A stretch of 64,000 nucleotides of DNA from Larkinella insperata (lineage in GTDB: Bacteria; Bacteroidota; Bacteroidia; Cytophagales; Spirosomataceae), in contig NZ_CP110973.1 in the NCBI RefSeq assembly GCF_026248825.1, forward strand, positions 186,001 to 250,000. Reading direction: 5' to 3'. How positions within the stretch are numbered: the stretch's first letter is position 1; each line of letters begins with the position of its first letter. Positions 33,680 through 42,610 of this stretch are shown here, in pieces. A program made the translations under genes and the position numbers. The notes beneath the pieces were generated by a model. It did not search any database, was not told the origin of the DNA, and saw nothing but the letters and a program-made list of their open reading frames with translations.

Positions 33680-35359
33680 TTACTCTTTTTTCGTCTCCAA
33701 CAAGCCCATTTGCAGCCTCGGAACGTCCGAAGCCCGGTTGGGGTCGGCCGTCCGGATTTTTTCAATTTCCTGAATCACATCCATGATTCCTTTCAGCGGA
33801 ATTTTGACCCAGGCTGGCCGGTAGCTGATTTCGTAGCCGAGTTCATACACGGCTTTTTCCAGCAGATAAACCAGCAGCAAAAAATTAAACTCATTGCTGT
33901 TTTTGTAGAGAGGATGCGGGTTGCCGATGGTTTCCAGGTACGCGTTCATGTACGTATCCCGAATCAGGTTGAACCAGCGCTCCGAAACCCGCTGGAGGTG
34001 GTTGGGATCGATGTTCTCCGTTTCCGTACTGCCGAAAAGTTTGGCCGAAACCGCGTAGTGGTACGACCGGATCATCCCGGCTACGTCCTTCAGCGGAGAG
34101 TGCTTGATTTTCCGGTCGGTAATGCTGCTTTCGGGTTCGCCCTCAAAGTCGATGATAATGAAATCGTCATTCGTGGCCAGCACCTGCCCCAGGTGGTAAT
34201 CGCCGTGAATCCGGGTGCGGAGCGATTCGAGCGGACGCTTGCGAAAATCATCGATAAACTCATCGATCATTTCCTTGGCTTCCATAAACACCCACGCCAA
34301 CCGCTGCGCCAGCGGGTCCAGTTTGGTGTAATTATCAATAACCATGGTATACCGCCGTTCGAGCAAGTCTTCGAGCCGCCGGATAATAAACGCCCGGTAG
34401 TCGTCGGTGAAAGCTTCCGGCGCAAAGGCCAAATCGTTCGATTCGGGGCTGTAGAGGGCCAGGTGCATCTGGGCGGTCCGCCTGCCCAGCAACTCAACCC
34501 GATCAAACACATCCTCCCGGATGGTAAACAACCGGTTGGGAACCGCGTAGAGGAAATCGTTGAGGTAGTCGCCCGTCTGGCTCCAGCTATCTTTCTGGTT
34601 TTCGACCATCAACTGCATCATGCCGAGCGTGATGTCCGGCGTATTCTCCTGTTCCCAGACGATGCTTCCGGCGAAGGCCGGTATGTGAGAAAACTGACTT
34701 TTTTCGGTTAGAAAGCTGACCAGTTCCACTTCCGGGTTGGTTTCCTGAAACAGTTTGCGGTAAAGCTTCAGAAAATATTTTTCCGGCTGATGGGGCACGC
34801 CAAACACCAGGGCTGAGTTGCTCGAATCGACCGGCAACACCCGGCTGACCACGGTGGCTTCCGCGTCTTCCTCCGCCAACCCCCGCCCCCGGTGGAACCG
34901 CACCTGACCCGCTTTCTGGGGGATAACCTGTTCCCCGGCCAGATTGGCATACAGCGCCAGCCGGAACCGTTCGTCGTAAATGGCATCCACCAGCAACCCG
35001 CCCTTCTGATCAAACTCGGCCGTGGTCAGAATGCCTTTGGGCGGCACCTCCGCTGAGCCGGGCTGAGCCGTCTCCAGGAAGGAAAGCGGCAACAGGTAAC
35101 GTTCGGTTTCGCCGTCGGTATACCCCACTTCCACTACGGCCAGAAATGCAATCGTATCAACATCGCTCCGGAGCGCCAGGTTGTGCATCACCGCGATCCG
35201 AAATTTTTCCTGCTGGCGGGCTTTACCGGCAAACCAGCGGCATGTATTCAAGTACGGAGGCAGCACCGTCGATTCCAGAAACCGTAGCGCGTCCTGATCC
35301 TGATCCAGCGTTTCCCAGGAATACCGGCTGGTTAGGTTTGAAGTCGTTAAATCGAGCAT
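33680..35359 (-). CDS. mak: Maltokinase (Mak/Pep2-like)
   Basis: 559 residues. The N-terminal cap domain shows LNTCRWFAGKARQQEKFRI; the kinase core has RIHGDYHLGQVL (catalytic Asp) and FIIIDFEGEPESS (metal Asp). It phosphorylates maltose to maltose-1-phosphate with ATP, the donor for GlgE. In many bacteria this domain is fused behind trehalose synthase; here it stands alone and treS is not in the window. Cytosolic. Same strand as glgB and glgE. Confidence 0.88.
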   Translation of the reverse strand: MLDLTTSNLTSRYSWETLDQDQDALRFLESTVLPPYLNTCRWFAGKARQQEKFRIAVMHNLALRSDVDTIAFLAVVEVGYTDGETERYLLPLSFLETAQPGSAEVPPKGILTTAEFDQKGGLLVDAIYDERFRLALYANLAGEQVIPQKAGQVRFHRGRGLAEEDAEATVVSRVLPVDSSNSALVFGVPHQPEKYFLKLYRKLFQETNPEVELVSFLTEKSQFSHIPAFAGSIVWEQENTPDITLGMMQLMVENQKDSWSQTGDYLNDFLYAVPNRLFTIREDVFDRVELLGRRTAQMHLALYSPESNDLAFAPEAFTDDYRAFIIRRLEDLLERRYTMVIDNYTKLDPLAQRLAWVFMEAKEMIDEFIDDFRKRPLESLRTRIHGDYHLGQVLATNDDFIIIDFEGEPESSITDRKIKHSPLKDVAGMIRSYHYAVSAKLFGSTETENIDPNHLQRVSERWFNLIRDTYMNAYLETIGNPHPLYKNSNEFNFLLLVYLLEKAVYELGYEISYRPAWVKIPLKGIMDVIQEIEKIRTADPNRASDVPRLQMGLLETKKE

Positions 35360-35454
35360 GCAAAGAGTGTGGTGACTGGTAAAACTCCTGTTACCGGTAA
35401 ATTAGACAAACTCATTCCGCAATTAAGTCAAATCCGGGTACTCTACGTTCTGCC

Positions 35455-36057
35455 TTACAGCCCAACCAGGTAATCCGTCAGCGTTTTCCACTGGATAGTT
35501 TGGTAAAAGAGCCAGCCCGTTCCGGCCACGACGGTATTGACCGCGCCCCGCCCCCCCGACTCTTCCTGGTTGTTGGCGCGCTCATTTTTCCCAAACTCGG
35601 TGGCCGTTACCGTATTGCCGTGCACCTCGACGCGAAACGTACTGCTTGACTCTTCGGTGAGGAAATGCTCGGTTTCGTTGCTTTTTTCGTTGGGGTTGGA
35701 ACTGGGATGAACCACAAATTCCGCCCAGGTATCCCCCTCCGACACCCGGGTTATCTTTACCCAGTTTTCCAGGGGTGGGGCAGGCAGTACAATATTGATG
35801 TAATCGCCCACAACGGGTTGCCCTTCCGGTTTAGGCTGGCCCGCCGAATCATGCAGGGAGAAATTCGCCGTAATGCTGGAAATATCCGACCAGCGGTTAA
35901 CCGCAAACAAACGCTCTTTTGCCTGAACGAAGGCTTCGTGGGCCGTTCGCTCATCCGAAAGGGTGTTATCGCTCCGGTATATTTTATCCAGCGTATCCTC
36001 TCCTTTCAAAAGGTCGATGCCGTGCTGAATTGCGTCGGCAATGTTTTTAAGTTTCAT
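35455..36057 (-). CDS. Hypothetical protein
   Basis: 200 residues from ATG 36057; an upstream start (36090) adds 11 residues. A helical beginning MKLKNIADAIQHGIDLL is followed by a beta-rich part with polar turns and an aromatic C-terminus (GWLFYQTIQWKTLTDYL). No signal peptide and no family recognised. It lies between glgE and maltokinase on the same strand. Confidence 0.55.
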   Translation of the reverse strand: MKLKNIADAIQHGIDLLKGEDTLDKIYRSDNTLSDERTAHEAFVQAKERLFAVNRWSDISSITANFSLHDSAGQPKPEGQPVVGDYINIVLPAPPLENWVKITRVSEGDTWAEFVVHPSSNPNEKSNETEHFLTEESSSTFRVEVHGNTVTATEFGKNERANNQEESGGRGAVNTVVAGTGWLFYQTIQWKTLTDYLVGL

Positions 36058-36088
36058 CGCGTTGGGGAACTGGTTAAGTAAGAGGGTC

Positions 36089-36124
36089 AAAAACCCATCC
36101 CGGTCAGGATGCCGAAATGGGTTT
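36089..36124 (-). terminator. Terminator of the 36150 gene
   Basis: 9-bp stem (36090-36098 with 36116-36124) with a GTTTTTG tail on the minus strand. Confidence 0.7.
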
Positions 36125-36149
36125 TATCCGTTAAGCATTCAAAACTTGA

Positions 36150-36539
36150 TCAATTCGGTCCGGTGTTTCCAAACGACCGGCCCTCCCCGCGCTTCTGCTT
36201 GGTTTTCGGGTCGGCCTTGGGCCGTCCCCGCACAACGCTTTTTTTACCATCCGCGTCAGAAGTAACGGTCGACCGTTTTTCGCGGTTGGGCATGTTATCT
36301 TCCCGGTATTTGTCGGTTTTGTCGGACGCGCTGTTTACGTCAGGGCGGGAACCCGTCACTTTGCGTTCAACCTTAGCCCGCGTTTGCCCCGAAGCAGGCT
36401 GCTGTTCTTTCACATTCCCGTTTCTACTCTGGGCGGTGTTGGCCGCGTTTCCTTCCGAAGTAGTTGTCTGCGCCGAAGTCTGCAGGGTTATGGCCAAAAC
36501 CGTTACCAGGGTCGCCACCGTCATTCGTATCGTTTTCAT
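36150..36539 (-). CDS. Small secreted basic low-complexity protein
   Basis: 129 residues: signal peptide (TVATLVTVLAITLQTSAQ), then a Ser/Asn/Lys/Arg-rich, disordered chain with GRPKADPKTKQKRGEGRSFG at the end. No domain. The high charge and lack of hydrophobic core suggest an unfolded periplasmic or surface protein. Followed by a clear terminator, which supports it being a gene. Confidence 0.55.
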   Translation of the reverse strand: MKTIRMTVATLVTVLAITLQTSAQTTTSEGNAANTAQSRNGNVKEQQPASGQTRAKVERKVTGSRPDVNSASDKTDKYREDNMPNREKRSTVTSDADGKKSVVRGRPKADPKTKQKRGEGRSFGNTGPN

Positions 36540-36964
36540 ACTCCTCTCAATTAGATTATCACGACTTATTTTACTGCCGACCAGATCGGATTTCGAAAGC
36601 GGTTGCTTTCTTTCTGGCCCTCTAAACGTTTTTTATTTAACTTAATCTCCTCTGTATTGTTAGAAACTGTGCAGACTTTATATCCACGTGGTAACGGTTT
36701 GCGAACCGGGATGAATAAACGAAAATAAACAAGGAAAGCGGCTGCTGTCATTCCTTTGAACAACCACAGCCGCTGCTGGTATTGACGTAATACTAAACTC
36801 TGTTTCGGATAAATTATTTAACGAGATTATCCAACAAACCGACCCTTTTAATTATATTCGCTAATTCGTAGGCTGATGTCCGATAACCTCCTGTTTATCT
36901 AGCAATTTATTGGCTATCATTTGCGCTTTTTATCAATTACTCTGGAGACGTAAATAGAAGAACG
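36540..36964. other. Intergenic stretch without a gene
   Basis: No believable ORF. It holds an 8-bp inverted repeat (36737-36744 with 36767-36774) with no clear function; the rest is AT-rich and presumably holds the promoters of the two divergent genes, though no exact TAnnTTTG box was found. Confidence 0.5.
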
Positions 36965-37444
36965 ATGAGCTTTTCCAAATCCAAGACAACCCCGAAACGG
37001 CTGAAAAATGCGCGAATTTTGATCATTGAGGACAATGCCGATCACATGGTCTTGATTAAAAGTGCCATCCAAAAATGCTTTACTGACGTTGAAGCGGTAA
37101 CGGCAACTGATGAGCAAACGGCCATTCACTACCTCAATGAATGCGTTCAAACGGGCCTAAGGCTCCCCCAATTTATCTTATTGGATTTGTATTTACCGGA
37201 GCGGGAAAACGGCTGGCAGGTCCTGAAATCGATCAAAAGCCTGAATCCGGAAATCGGACAAATCCCGGTTGTTGTGTTCAGCAATTCGGCTTATCACGAA
37301 GATATTACGGAATCCTATGATCGGGGAGTCACCTCATATGTTGTCAAGCCAACGGACTTTACGGAATGGGTTGAATATTTTCAGACCTTGAAAGATTACT
37401 GGTGGGAAACCGTAACCCTTCCAAATCCGCAATCCATCTACTAA
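36965..37444 (+). CDS. Stand-alone response regulator (Rcp1-type receiver)
   Basis: 159 residues, one receiver domain with acidic pair E22/D23, phospho-acceptor D74 (ILLDLYLPE) and K128 (YVVKPTDF). The C-terminal WWETVTLP is typical of Rcp1-like single-domain regulators that partner with phytochrome-type or hybrid kinases. No output domain. Convergent with the LytTR gene at 37503, with which it shares a receiver of similar type. Confidence 0.9.
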   Translation: MSFSKSKTTPKRLKNARILIIEDNADHMVLIKSAIQKCFTDVEAVTATDEQTAIHYLNECVQTGLRLPQFILLDLYLPERENGWQVLKSIKSLNPEIGQIPVVVFSNSAYHEDITESYDRGVTSYVVKPTDFTEWVEYFQTLKDYWWETVTLPNPQSIY

Positions 37445-37454
37445 TTGACTATTC

Positions 37455-37490
37455 CCCCTCAAACATCCGGTTCGCCGGACGTTTGAGGGG
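37455..37490. terminator. Hairpin between the two receiver genes
   Basis: About 15-bp stem with one mismatch (37455-37470 with 37475-37490, TTCG loop), between convergent stops. It has no T run; likely a transcript end on both strands. Confidence 0.6.
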
Positions 37491-37502
37491 TACCCGAATA
37501 GC

Positions 37503-38333
37503 TTACCCCAAAGCGGTAGACAAACGGGCGGTTGCGTACGGCGCCGTTGCCGTTGAAAGCCAGTACCGAAATGTTTTTTCCACCGCCTGAATAAACCGGG
37601 TCAGGTCGGCCGAAAGAACAATAACGGAGTTGGCACCCGAAGCATAACTCTGCTCCGCCACATCCGAATTACCGGCCGAAACCAGCAACAAGGTCGGAAT
37701 AAACCGGAAACGGACGTTCCGCTTGATCGCTTGCAGCGCCCGTACGCTTTTGTCCTGGTTTCCATCCAGAATAATCATAGCAGGCATTTCAGACTCACCT
37801 TCTTCCTGGAGGGCGCTTTGTAGCTTGGTAACGGTTTCAAACACTTGCAGACGCCACAGCGGCCATTTTTCGCTGATAATCTGCCGCACCAGGTTTCCCT
37901 TCATTTCATCGGCCATTACCACCCAGACCTGCCGCATTCGACGAGACGCCACGGGCCGCCCGGCCGCTTCTCCATTGCCGTAGGGCTGTTCCGGCAGAAG
38001 GCCATCAGCGGATTTGGTTTGGACCATCATTGTCTGTAGCGAGTCGACCAGCTGGTTCCATCGCCGGCGGCTTACGGGCAGCGTCAGGTCGTCTTTTAAC
38101 AGCACCGATCCAGACATTTTGTGGCCCGGAGGAGCTTTAAAATCCGTGATGTAATGCGGATTCACCAAGGCTGTCTTATGAACTCGGAAAAAACTAGGTA
38201 GCTTTTTTTCGAAATAGCAGAGCGACTTGGAAAGCAACACCTTGCGGCCATCGCAGTAGTACAACCAAGTGTAATTACTGAACCCTTTCAGATACTTGAT
38301 CAATGCCGGATACTGAATTGCTTCTTCAATCAT
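37503..38333 (-). CDS. LytTR DNA-binding protein with C-terminal degenerate receiver
   Basis: 276 residues in reversed order to AlgR/AgrA. LytTR comes first (about 5-100: FSNYTWLYYCDGRKVLL, FFRVHKTALVNPHYI, LPVSRRRW), then a linker, then a receiver-like domain (about 132-260). That domain keeps D190 (MIILDGNQD) and an acidic D142/E143, but the conserved Lys is L240 (VIVLSAD). It ends FRYWLSTATAP, similar to Rcp1-type receivers. Probably a transcription factor whose receiver works without, or with altered, phosphorylation. Convergent with 36965. Confidence 0.82.
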   Translation of the reverse strand: MIEEAIQYPALIKYLKGFSNYTWLYYCDGRKVLLSKSLCYFEKKLPSFFRVHKTALVNPHYITDFKAPPGHKMSGSVLLKDDLTLPVSRRRWNQLVDSLQTMMVQTKSADGLLPEQPYGNGEAAGRPVASRRMRQVWVVMADEMKGNLVRQIISEKWPLWRLQVFETVTKLQSALQEEGESEMPAMIILDGNQDKSVRALQAIKRNVRFRFIPTLLLVSAGNSDVAEQSYASGANSVIVLSADLTRFIQAVEKTFRYWLSTATAPYATARLSTALG

Positions 38334-38360
38334 GAGTTGGTTAGAGTTAAAAACCGAAGC

Positions 38361-38393
38361 TCCGTCAACTACCAGGTAGGAGTAATTGACGGA
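38361..38393 (-). terminator. Weak terminator after glgE
   Basis: Stem tccgtcaa / ttgacgga (38361-38368 with 38386-38393); a TTTTT run follows some ten bases later on the minus strand. Confidence 0.4.
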
Positions 38394-38449
38394 CGCTCCA
38401 CTAAAATAACTTTATTCCGGCAGAATCTGCTGATTTCTTAGGCAATGGC

Positions 38450-40489
38450 TCAGATTTCAATCTTGAATAAATGCATGGGCAGCAGGTACGGATCAAGTTC
38501 CACGTAGTTCCACTGACCGGTCCACGTATAATGAGATCCGGTAAGCAGGTCATGCACGCTGTACTGCTGGTCGTCACGGATGCCCATCAACCAGGTTGGC
38601 ACCTGCACCATGCCCGCCCGCCGGTTGTAGCCATCAGTGTTGATCACCATGAGCAAACGGTTGTTGCCGCTTACTTTCAGATACGCCATCAGCGCATCGT
38701 CGTCAATGCGGCAGAACGTCAGGTTGTTGGTGCTCTGAAGCGCCGGGTTTTCTTTCCGGATGCGGTTGACCAGCCCAATGAGGTACGTCAGTTTGTTGGT
38801 ACGGTTCCAGTCCCAATGGCGTATTTCGTATTTCTCCGAGTTCAGGTATTCTTCCTTACCCGGAAACTGTTCGTGCTCCATCAACTCAAACGACGGGCCG
38901 TAGATACCATAGTTGGACGACAGCGTGGCCGCCAGCAGAAACCGGATCAGAAACTGCGGCTCGTGGCCCGATTGCAGAACATAGGGGTTGATATCGTGCG
39001 TCGTCGGCCAGAAATTCGGGCGGTAATAGTGCTTCATCTCACTCTGCGTCAGCTCGGTGAGGTATTCCTGAATTTCGTGCTTGTTGTTGCGCCAGGTGAA
39101 ATACGTGTACGACTGCGCAAAACCGCGTTTGGCCAGTTGCTGCATCACTTTGGGTTTGGTGAATGCTTCCGACAGGAAAATCATATCTGGGTATTGCTTC
39201 TTGACCTCCGAAATCAGCCATTCCCAGAACTGGAACGGTTTTGTGTGCGGGTTATCAACCCGCACAATCCGGACGCCCCACGAAGCCCAGGTCAGCATGG
39301 TTTCCTTCATTTCGAGCCACAAACTCCGCCAGTCGTCGGTTTCAAAATAAACCGGGTAAATATCCTGGTATTTTTTGGGCGGATTTTCGGCGTACTGAAT
39401 CGTGCCGTCGGGCCGTTTTTTAAACCATTCCGGGTGGTCTTTCGCCCACGGGTGGTCGGGCGATACCTGAATCGCCAGGTCCATGGCCACTTCCATACCG
39501 TGGTTGCGGGCAATGGCAATTAGGTGTTTGAAATCATCAAGCGTACCGAGTTCGGGGTGAATTGCGGTATGACCGCCCAGCTCCGAACCGATCCCGTAGG
39601 GCACGCCGGGTTCGCCGGGCTGCGCCACCACGTTGTTGTTTTTTCCCTTCCGAAAGGCCTGGCCGATCGGGTGAATCGGTGGCAGATACAGCACGTCAAA
39701 ACCCATCGCTTCCAGACGCGGTAAAAGCCGCTCTACATCCCGGAACGTGCCGTGGGCGGGCAGCCCGTCGGGTCCCAGTTCCGGGGCGGCTGAGCGCGGA
39801 AACAGGCAGTACCAGGTGCTGAAACCGGCTTTCGGACGGTCTACTTCCACAATCAGTTCGCGGACGTAACGGGAAGGATGCTTCCGCTCCGGATACTGGT
39901 TGAACAAGTATTTAAAATGTTCCCCGTGAACAAATTCAATCGCCTGACCGTACTGGACTTCGTTGTATTCCTCGGCGGCTTCGGACAGAAGCTGGGTAAA
40001 CCACTCCAGGGTCGATCTGTCGTCACCTTCAGCCCGTTCCGCCATGCCGTTGACATACACCGCTCCGGCTTTCAGCTCACTGATAAGGCGTTGACCAGCC
40101 GCCACTTTCAGGTGTACTTCGTGCTGCCAGGACGCAATATGGTCAACCCAGCCTTCGATGGTGTAGGAATAATAGCCCTGTTTTTCGACCGTGAAGGCAG
40201 CACCCCAGCGGTCGTTGTCAACAAACGCCATCGGAACTTCGCTCCATTCCACGTCGTCGGTGTGTTTGTACAGTAGTCGGGCGGCCAGTTTATCGTGTCC
40301 ATCCAGAAAAAGATCGGCCTGTACGGCAATGGTGTCACCGGGAACGGCTTTAATGGGAAACCGGCCGCCGTCAATTTCGGGCGTAACGCGTTCAATAACG
40401 ACGCGGGTCTGCCCGTCGGTGGGAAGGTTAGCCAGTTTGTAAGCCGTCGCGGCCGATTTAGCGGTTCTGGTGCGGGAGGTTGGGATCAT
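38450..40489 (-). CDS. glgE: Alpha-1,4-glucan:maltose-1-phosphate maltosyltransferase
   Basis: 679 residues, usual size. N-terminal domain (about 30-215) and GH13_3 barrel with nucleophile D412 (VRIVRVDNPHTKPFQFW) and acid E441 (FLSEAFTKPKVM). It transfers maltosyl units from maltose-1-phosphate to the glucan chain, after maltokinase and before glgB. Own -7 box at 40562. It is separated from the other two pathway genes by four unrelated genes, two of them regulators. Confidence 0.95.
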   Translation of the reverse strand: MIPTSRTRTAKSAATAYKLANLPTDGQTRVVIERVTPEIDGGRFPIKAVPGDTIAVQADLFLDGHDKLAARLLYKHTDDVEWSEVPMAFVDNDRWGAAFTVEKQGYYSYTIEGWVDHIASWQHEVHLKVAAGQRLISELKAGAVYVNGMAERAEGDDRSTLEWFTQLLSEAAEEYNEVQYGQAIEFVHGEHFKYLFNQYPERKHPSRYVRELIVEVDRPKAGFSTWYCLFPRSAAPELGPDGLPAHGTFRDVERLLPRLEAMGFDVLYLPPIHPIGQAFRKGKNNNVVAQPGEPGVPYGIGSELGGHTAIHPELGTLDDFKHLIAIARNHGMEVAMDLAIQVSPDHPWAKDHPEWFKKRPDGTIQYAENPPKKYQDIYPVYFETDDWRSLWLEMKETMLTWASWGVRIVRVDNPHTKPFQFWEWLISEVKKQYPDMIFLSEAFTKPKVMQQLAKRGFAQSYTYFTWRNNKHEIQEYLTELTQSEMKHYYRPNFWPTTHDINPYVLQSGHEPQFLIRFLLAATLSSNYGIYGPSFELMEHEQFPGKEEYLNSEKYEIRHWDWNRTNKLTYLIGLVNRIRKENPALQSTNNLTFCRIDDDALMAYLKVSGNNRLLMVINTDGYNRRAGMVQVPTWLMGIRDDQQYSVHDLLTGSHYTWTGQWNYVELDPYLLPMHLFKIEI

Positions 40490-40561
40490 GATCGCAAGCT
40501 GAGAAGTTTAGTCGTTAGCCAGTTTCGGAAAGTCTCTTAACCGAACAGCAGGAAGTGCTCA

Positions 40562-40569
40562 CAAACATA
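40562..40569 (-). promoter_or_regulatory. -7 promoter element of glgE
   Basis: TATGTTTG on the minus strand; leader about 65 bases. Confidence 0.5.
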
Positions 40570-40695
40570 ACCGAAATTCGCAATTGAGTGTTTTTAGCGG
40601 CATTATTCTGATCGAAAATCCAAAACCTAAAAAAAGAGCAGGAGCAAAGCCCCCGCCCTTTACTACTTTGTTAACCTATTAATTGATCTTCCGCA

Positions 40696-40750
40696 GCGCA
40701 AAGACCGGAGAAACAAGACGTTCCACTCGGTCTTTGCGCGCTCTTTTCTT
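40696..40750 (+). terminator. Strong terminator-like hairpin between glgE and DUF3179 gene
   Basis: 12-bp perfect stem (40696-40707 with 40728-40739) followed on the plus strand by GCTCTTTTCTTTGTTTTT. The flanking genes are both on the minus strand, so the T run faces away from them; on the minus strand it would still fold but without a U tail. Confidence 0.6.
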
Positions 40751-40756
40751 TGTTTT

Positions 40757-41944
40757 TCACAAATACCGTGTTGTACCCGGATGAAACGTTTCCCAGGAAT
40801 GCAAGTATTCCTGCGACGCCGGAATCGGCTCCAGCCGTCGGCCTTTCAGCGGTCCTTCCAGACAGACGCCCTGCCGGTTCCAGACCGATTGGGTTTCCGT
40901 ATCCCGAAATGAGTCAGCGGAGCCCGGCACGAACTGCAACGGCCGCCCATCAACCGTTCGGTTCCAGACGTGAAACGAGACGCTGTCGGCAGCCACCATC
41001 AGCACGAGCGGAGTGCCGCCCAGTTGATCGTTCGTAATTCTCTGTTGCTGCAACTGGTTCCAGTCGTAGGCCCGGGCGGCTTTTTTGCGCTCAACGCCCA
41101 CCACCCACGATTTGGGCTTCCACGCCAAGCTATCGCGCCGGGTTAGATCGCCCTTGCTCCTGCCGCGTTCGTACGGCTCCATACCGGTGTATTGCTTCCT
41201 GAAAGCAGAATCCGGCTGAAGCACCAGCGTCTGGGGGTGGCGTTCGGCCCAAGCGTGCAGGGTCATTTGTTCGGCGGGTAAACTGGCCAGTTGGCGACCT
41301 TTCAGCGGTCCGGCGATAGCTTCCCCGCTCACCTGCCGCCACCAGCTTCCGGTGGCTTTGTCTTCAAACATGGCGTTGAAGTGGTCCATACCGACCAGCC
41401 GGAACTCTTCCGGCTGGTTGCCCACCAGGGGCCGAAAGACGCGCCCGGTTCGGCAAACCGTGCAGTAGGTCACCATCACCGGCTCCCCGCCCACCGTGTC
41501 CCGAACCTGATGATGGTAGCCGATGAGCTGCACCGGGTAGGCCCGCGCCTGCCCGTTCACGACAAGCCCCAACACTACCTTATTCACCGGAATTTTATTG
41601 CTCCGCAGATCCAGCATCACCGTTTCTTTCGGCTGGTAAAACATTTTATCGGCCAGAAACCGGAAATTGAACAGGTAGATCACCACGCCGTAGCCAAACA
41701 GCAACGCCAGCACGGCAATTCTCCGCCCACCGCGCCTGTGATCCGCCAGCAGCCCGTACGTCGGATAAGCCACCAACAGCCAGCCCAGCGTTCGCAACAG
41801 CCAGATATGCTGATGAATCCAGTATGCCAGATCAATCGTATCAGCTTCCTGACTCCCCGGCATGGGCATAATGAAATACACCTTTGCGACTTCCAAAGCC
41901 GCCAGCAATAGAATCCCGAGGATGAAAAAGACCAATTTGCTCAT
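40757..41944 (-). CDS. DUF3179 membrane protein
   Basis: 395 residues from ATG 41944 (one base past the upstream stop; a start at 41968 would overlap it). Three N-terminal helices (about 4-26, 48-64, 76-95), then a large outward domain with VTYCTVCRTGRVFRP, the CxxC block typical of DUF3179, and paired LxGRxLxxxP segments. Function unknown. Last gene of the long minus-strand run and coupled to the AhpD-like gene before it. Confidence 0.85.
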   Translation of the reverse strand: MSKLVFFILGILLLAALEVAKVYFIMPMPGSQEADTIDLAYWIHQHIWLLRTLGWLLVAYPTYGLLADHRRGGRRIAVLALLFGYGVVIYLFNFRFLADKMFYQPKETVMLDLRSNKIPVNKVVLGLVVNGQARAYPVQLIGYHHQVRDTVGGEPVMVTYCTVCRTGRVFRPLVGNQPEEFRLVGMDHFNAMFEDKATGSWWRQVSGEAIAGPLKGRQLASLPAEQMTLHAWAERHPQTLVLQPDSAFRKQYTGMEPYERGRSKGDLTRRDSLAWKPKSWVVGVERKKAARAYDWNQLQQQRITNDQLGGTPLVLMVAADSVSFHVWNRTVDGRPLQFVPGSADSFRDTETQSVWNRQGVCLEGPLKGRRLEPIPASQEYLHSWETFHPGTTRYL

Positions 41945-41945
41945 C

Positions 41946-42503
41946 TTATTTCGGCATATAATGATCATCGGCCGTATAGCCGTATTCGGCTATTTTAGTC
42001 GCCCGGAATTTATAGAGATCGGGATTTTCGGGAGCCCAGGTTGCCAGTCCGTCGACATACCGGTTAAACATGCAGAATGCAGCCGCAATCAATACCGTGT
42101 CGTGGATGTCCTTGTCGGTGGCGCCCTGCTCCCGGGCTTCCTGAACCTGCTCGGTAGTGACGTGTTTTCCGCCTTTCTGCACACTTCCGGCAATTGCCAG
42201 CAGGGCTTTCAGTTTGGGCGAAAGGGCCGTCAGACCGTAATTTTCCTTCACGGCGTTGATAAATTCACCGCTTTCATCGCCCCAATACTGGCTGGCTACT
42301 GCGCCGTGAATCGTCTGACAGAAAAAGCAGTCGTTCCGGGATGAAACGTAGGTGGCAATCAGTTCGCGCTCGGCCCGGCTCAGGCCATCGTCGGTCTGCA
42401 ACAGCGCGTTGGCTAACTCATTGAGGGGTTTGGCGGTCTCGGGGCTGAACGCCATCGGTCCGCGAATACCGGGCAGTCCTTCGGGCAATTGAATGTGCGG
42501 CAT
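41946..42503 (-). CDS. Carboxymuconolactone decarboxylase/AhpD-like protein, copy 1
   Basis: 185 residues. All-helical CMD fold with redox pair C59/C62 and H66 (NDCFFCQTIHG) and upstream E46/E48 in ERELIA. This CxxCxxxH pattern is that of AhpD-type alkylhydroperoxidases, which reduce peroxides through a cysteine pair. It starts MPHIQLPEGLPGI, almost the same as copies 2 and 3. Cytosolic, no signal peptide. One base before the DUF3179 start. Confidence 0.88.
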   Translation of the reverse strand: MPHIQLPEGLPGIRGPMAFSPETAKPLNELANALLQTDDGLSRAERELIATYVSSRNDCFFCQTIHGAVASQYWGDESGEFINAVKENYGLTALSPKLKALLAIAGSVQKGGKHVTTEQVQEAREQGATDKDIHDTVLIAAAFCMFNRYVDGLATWAPENPDLYKFRATKIAEYGYTADDHYMPK

Positions 42504-42555
42504 ATGAAATAGCGATTGAAAAATGTCTGATGCTTAAGCTTACATTCTGGATATA

Positions 42556-42580
42556 TCCCTGACCGCCATGCGGTCAGGGA
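42556..42580. repeat. Perfect hairpin between AhpD-like copies 1 and 2
   Basis: 11-bp perfect stem (42556-42566 with 42570-42580) and a three-base loop. It lacks a T run, so it is more likely an mRNA processing or stability element inside the run than a terminator. Confidence 0.55.
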
Positions 42581-42610
42581 ATATGAGCTAACCTATTATG
42601 AATCATTAAC

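Noticed and set aside
33656..34711. Open frame of about 350 codons on the plus strand
   Set aside because: Antisense to the maltokinase gene; Val/Arg/Phe-rich shadow.
36566..36763. 65-codon frame on the minus strand in the 36540-36964 gap
   Set aside because: Starts inside an inverted repeat, has no family match and no promoter box; the hydrophobic start is probably chance.
38471..39523. Open frame of about 350 codons on the plus strand
   Set aside because: Antisense to glgE; no recognisable domain.
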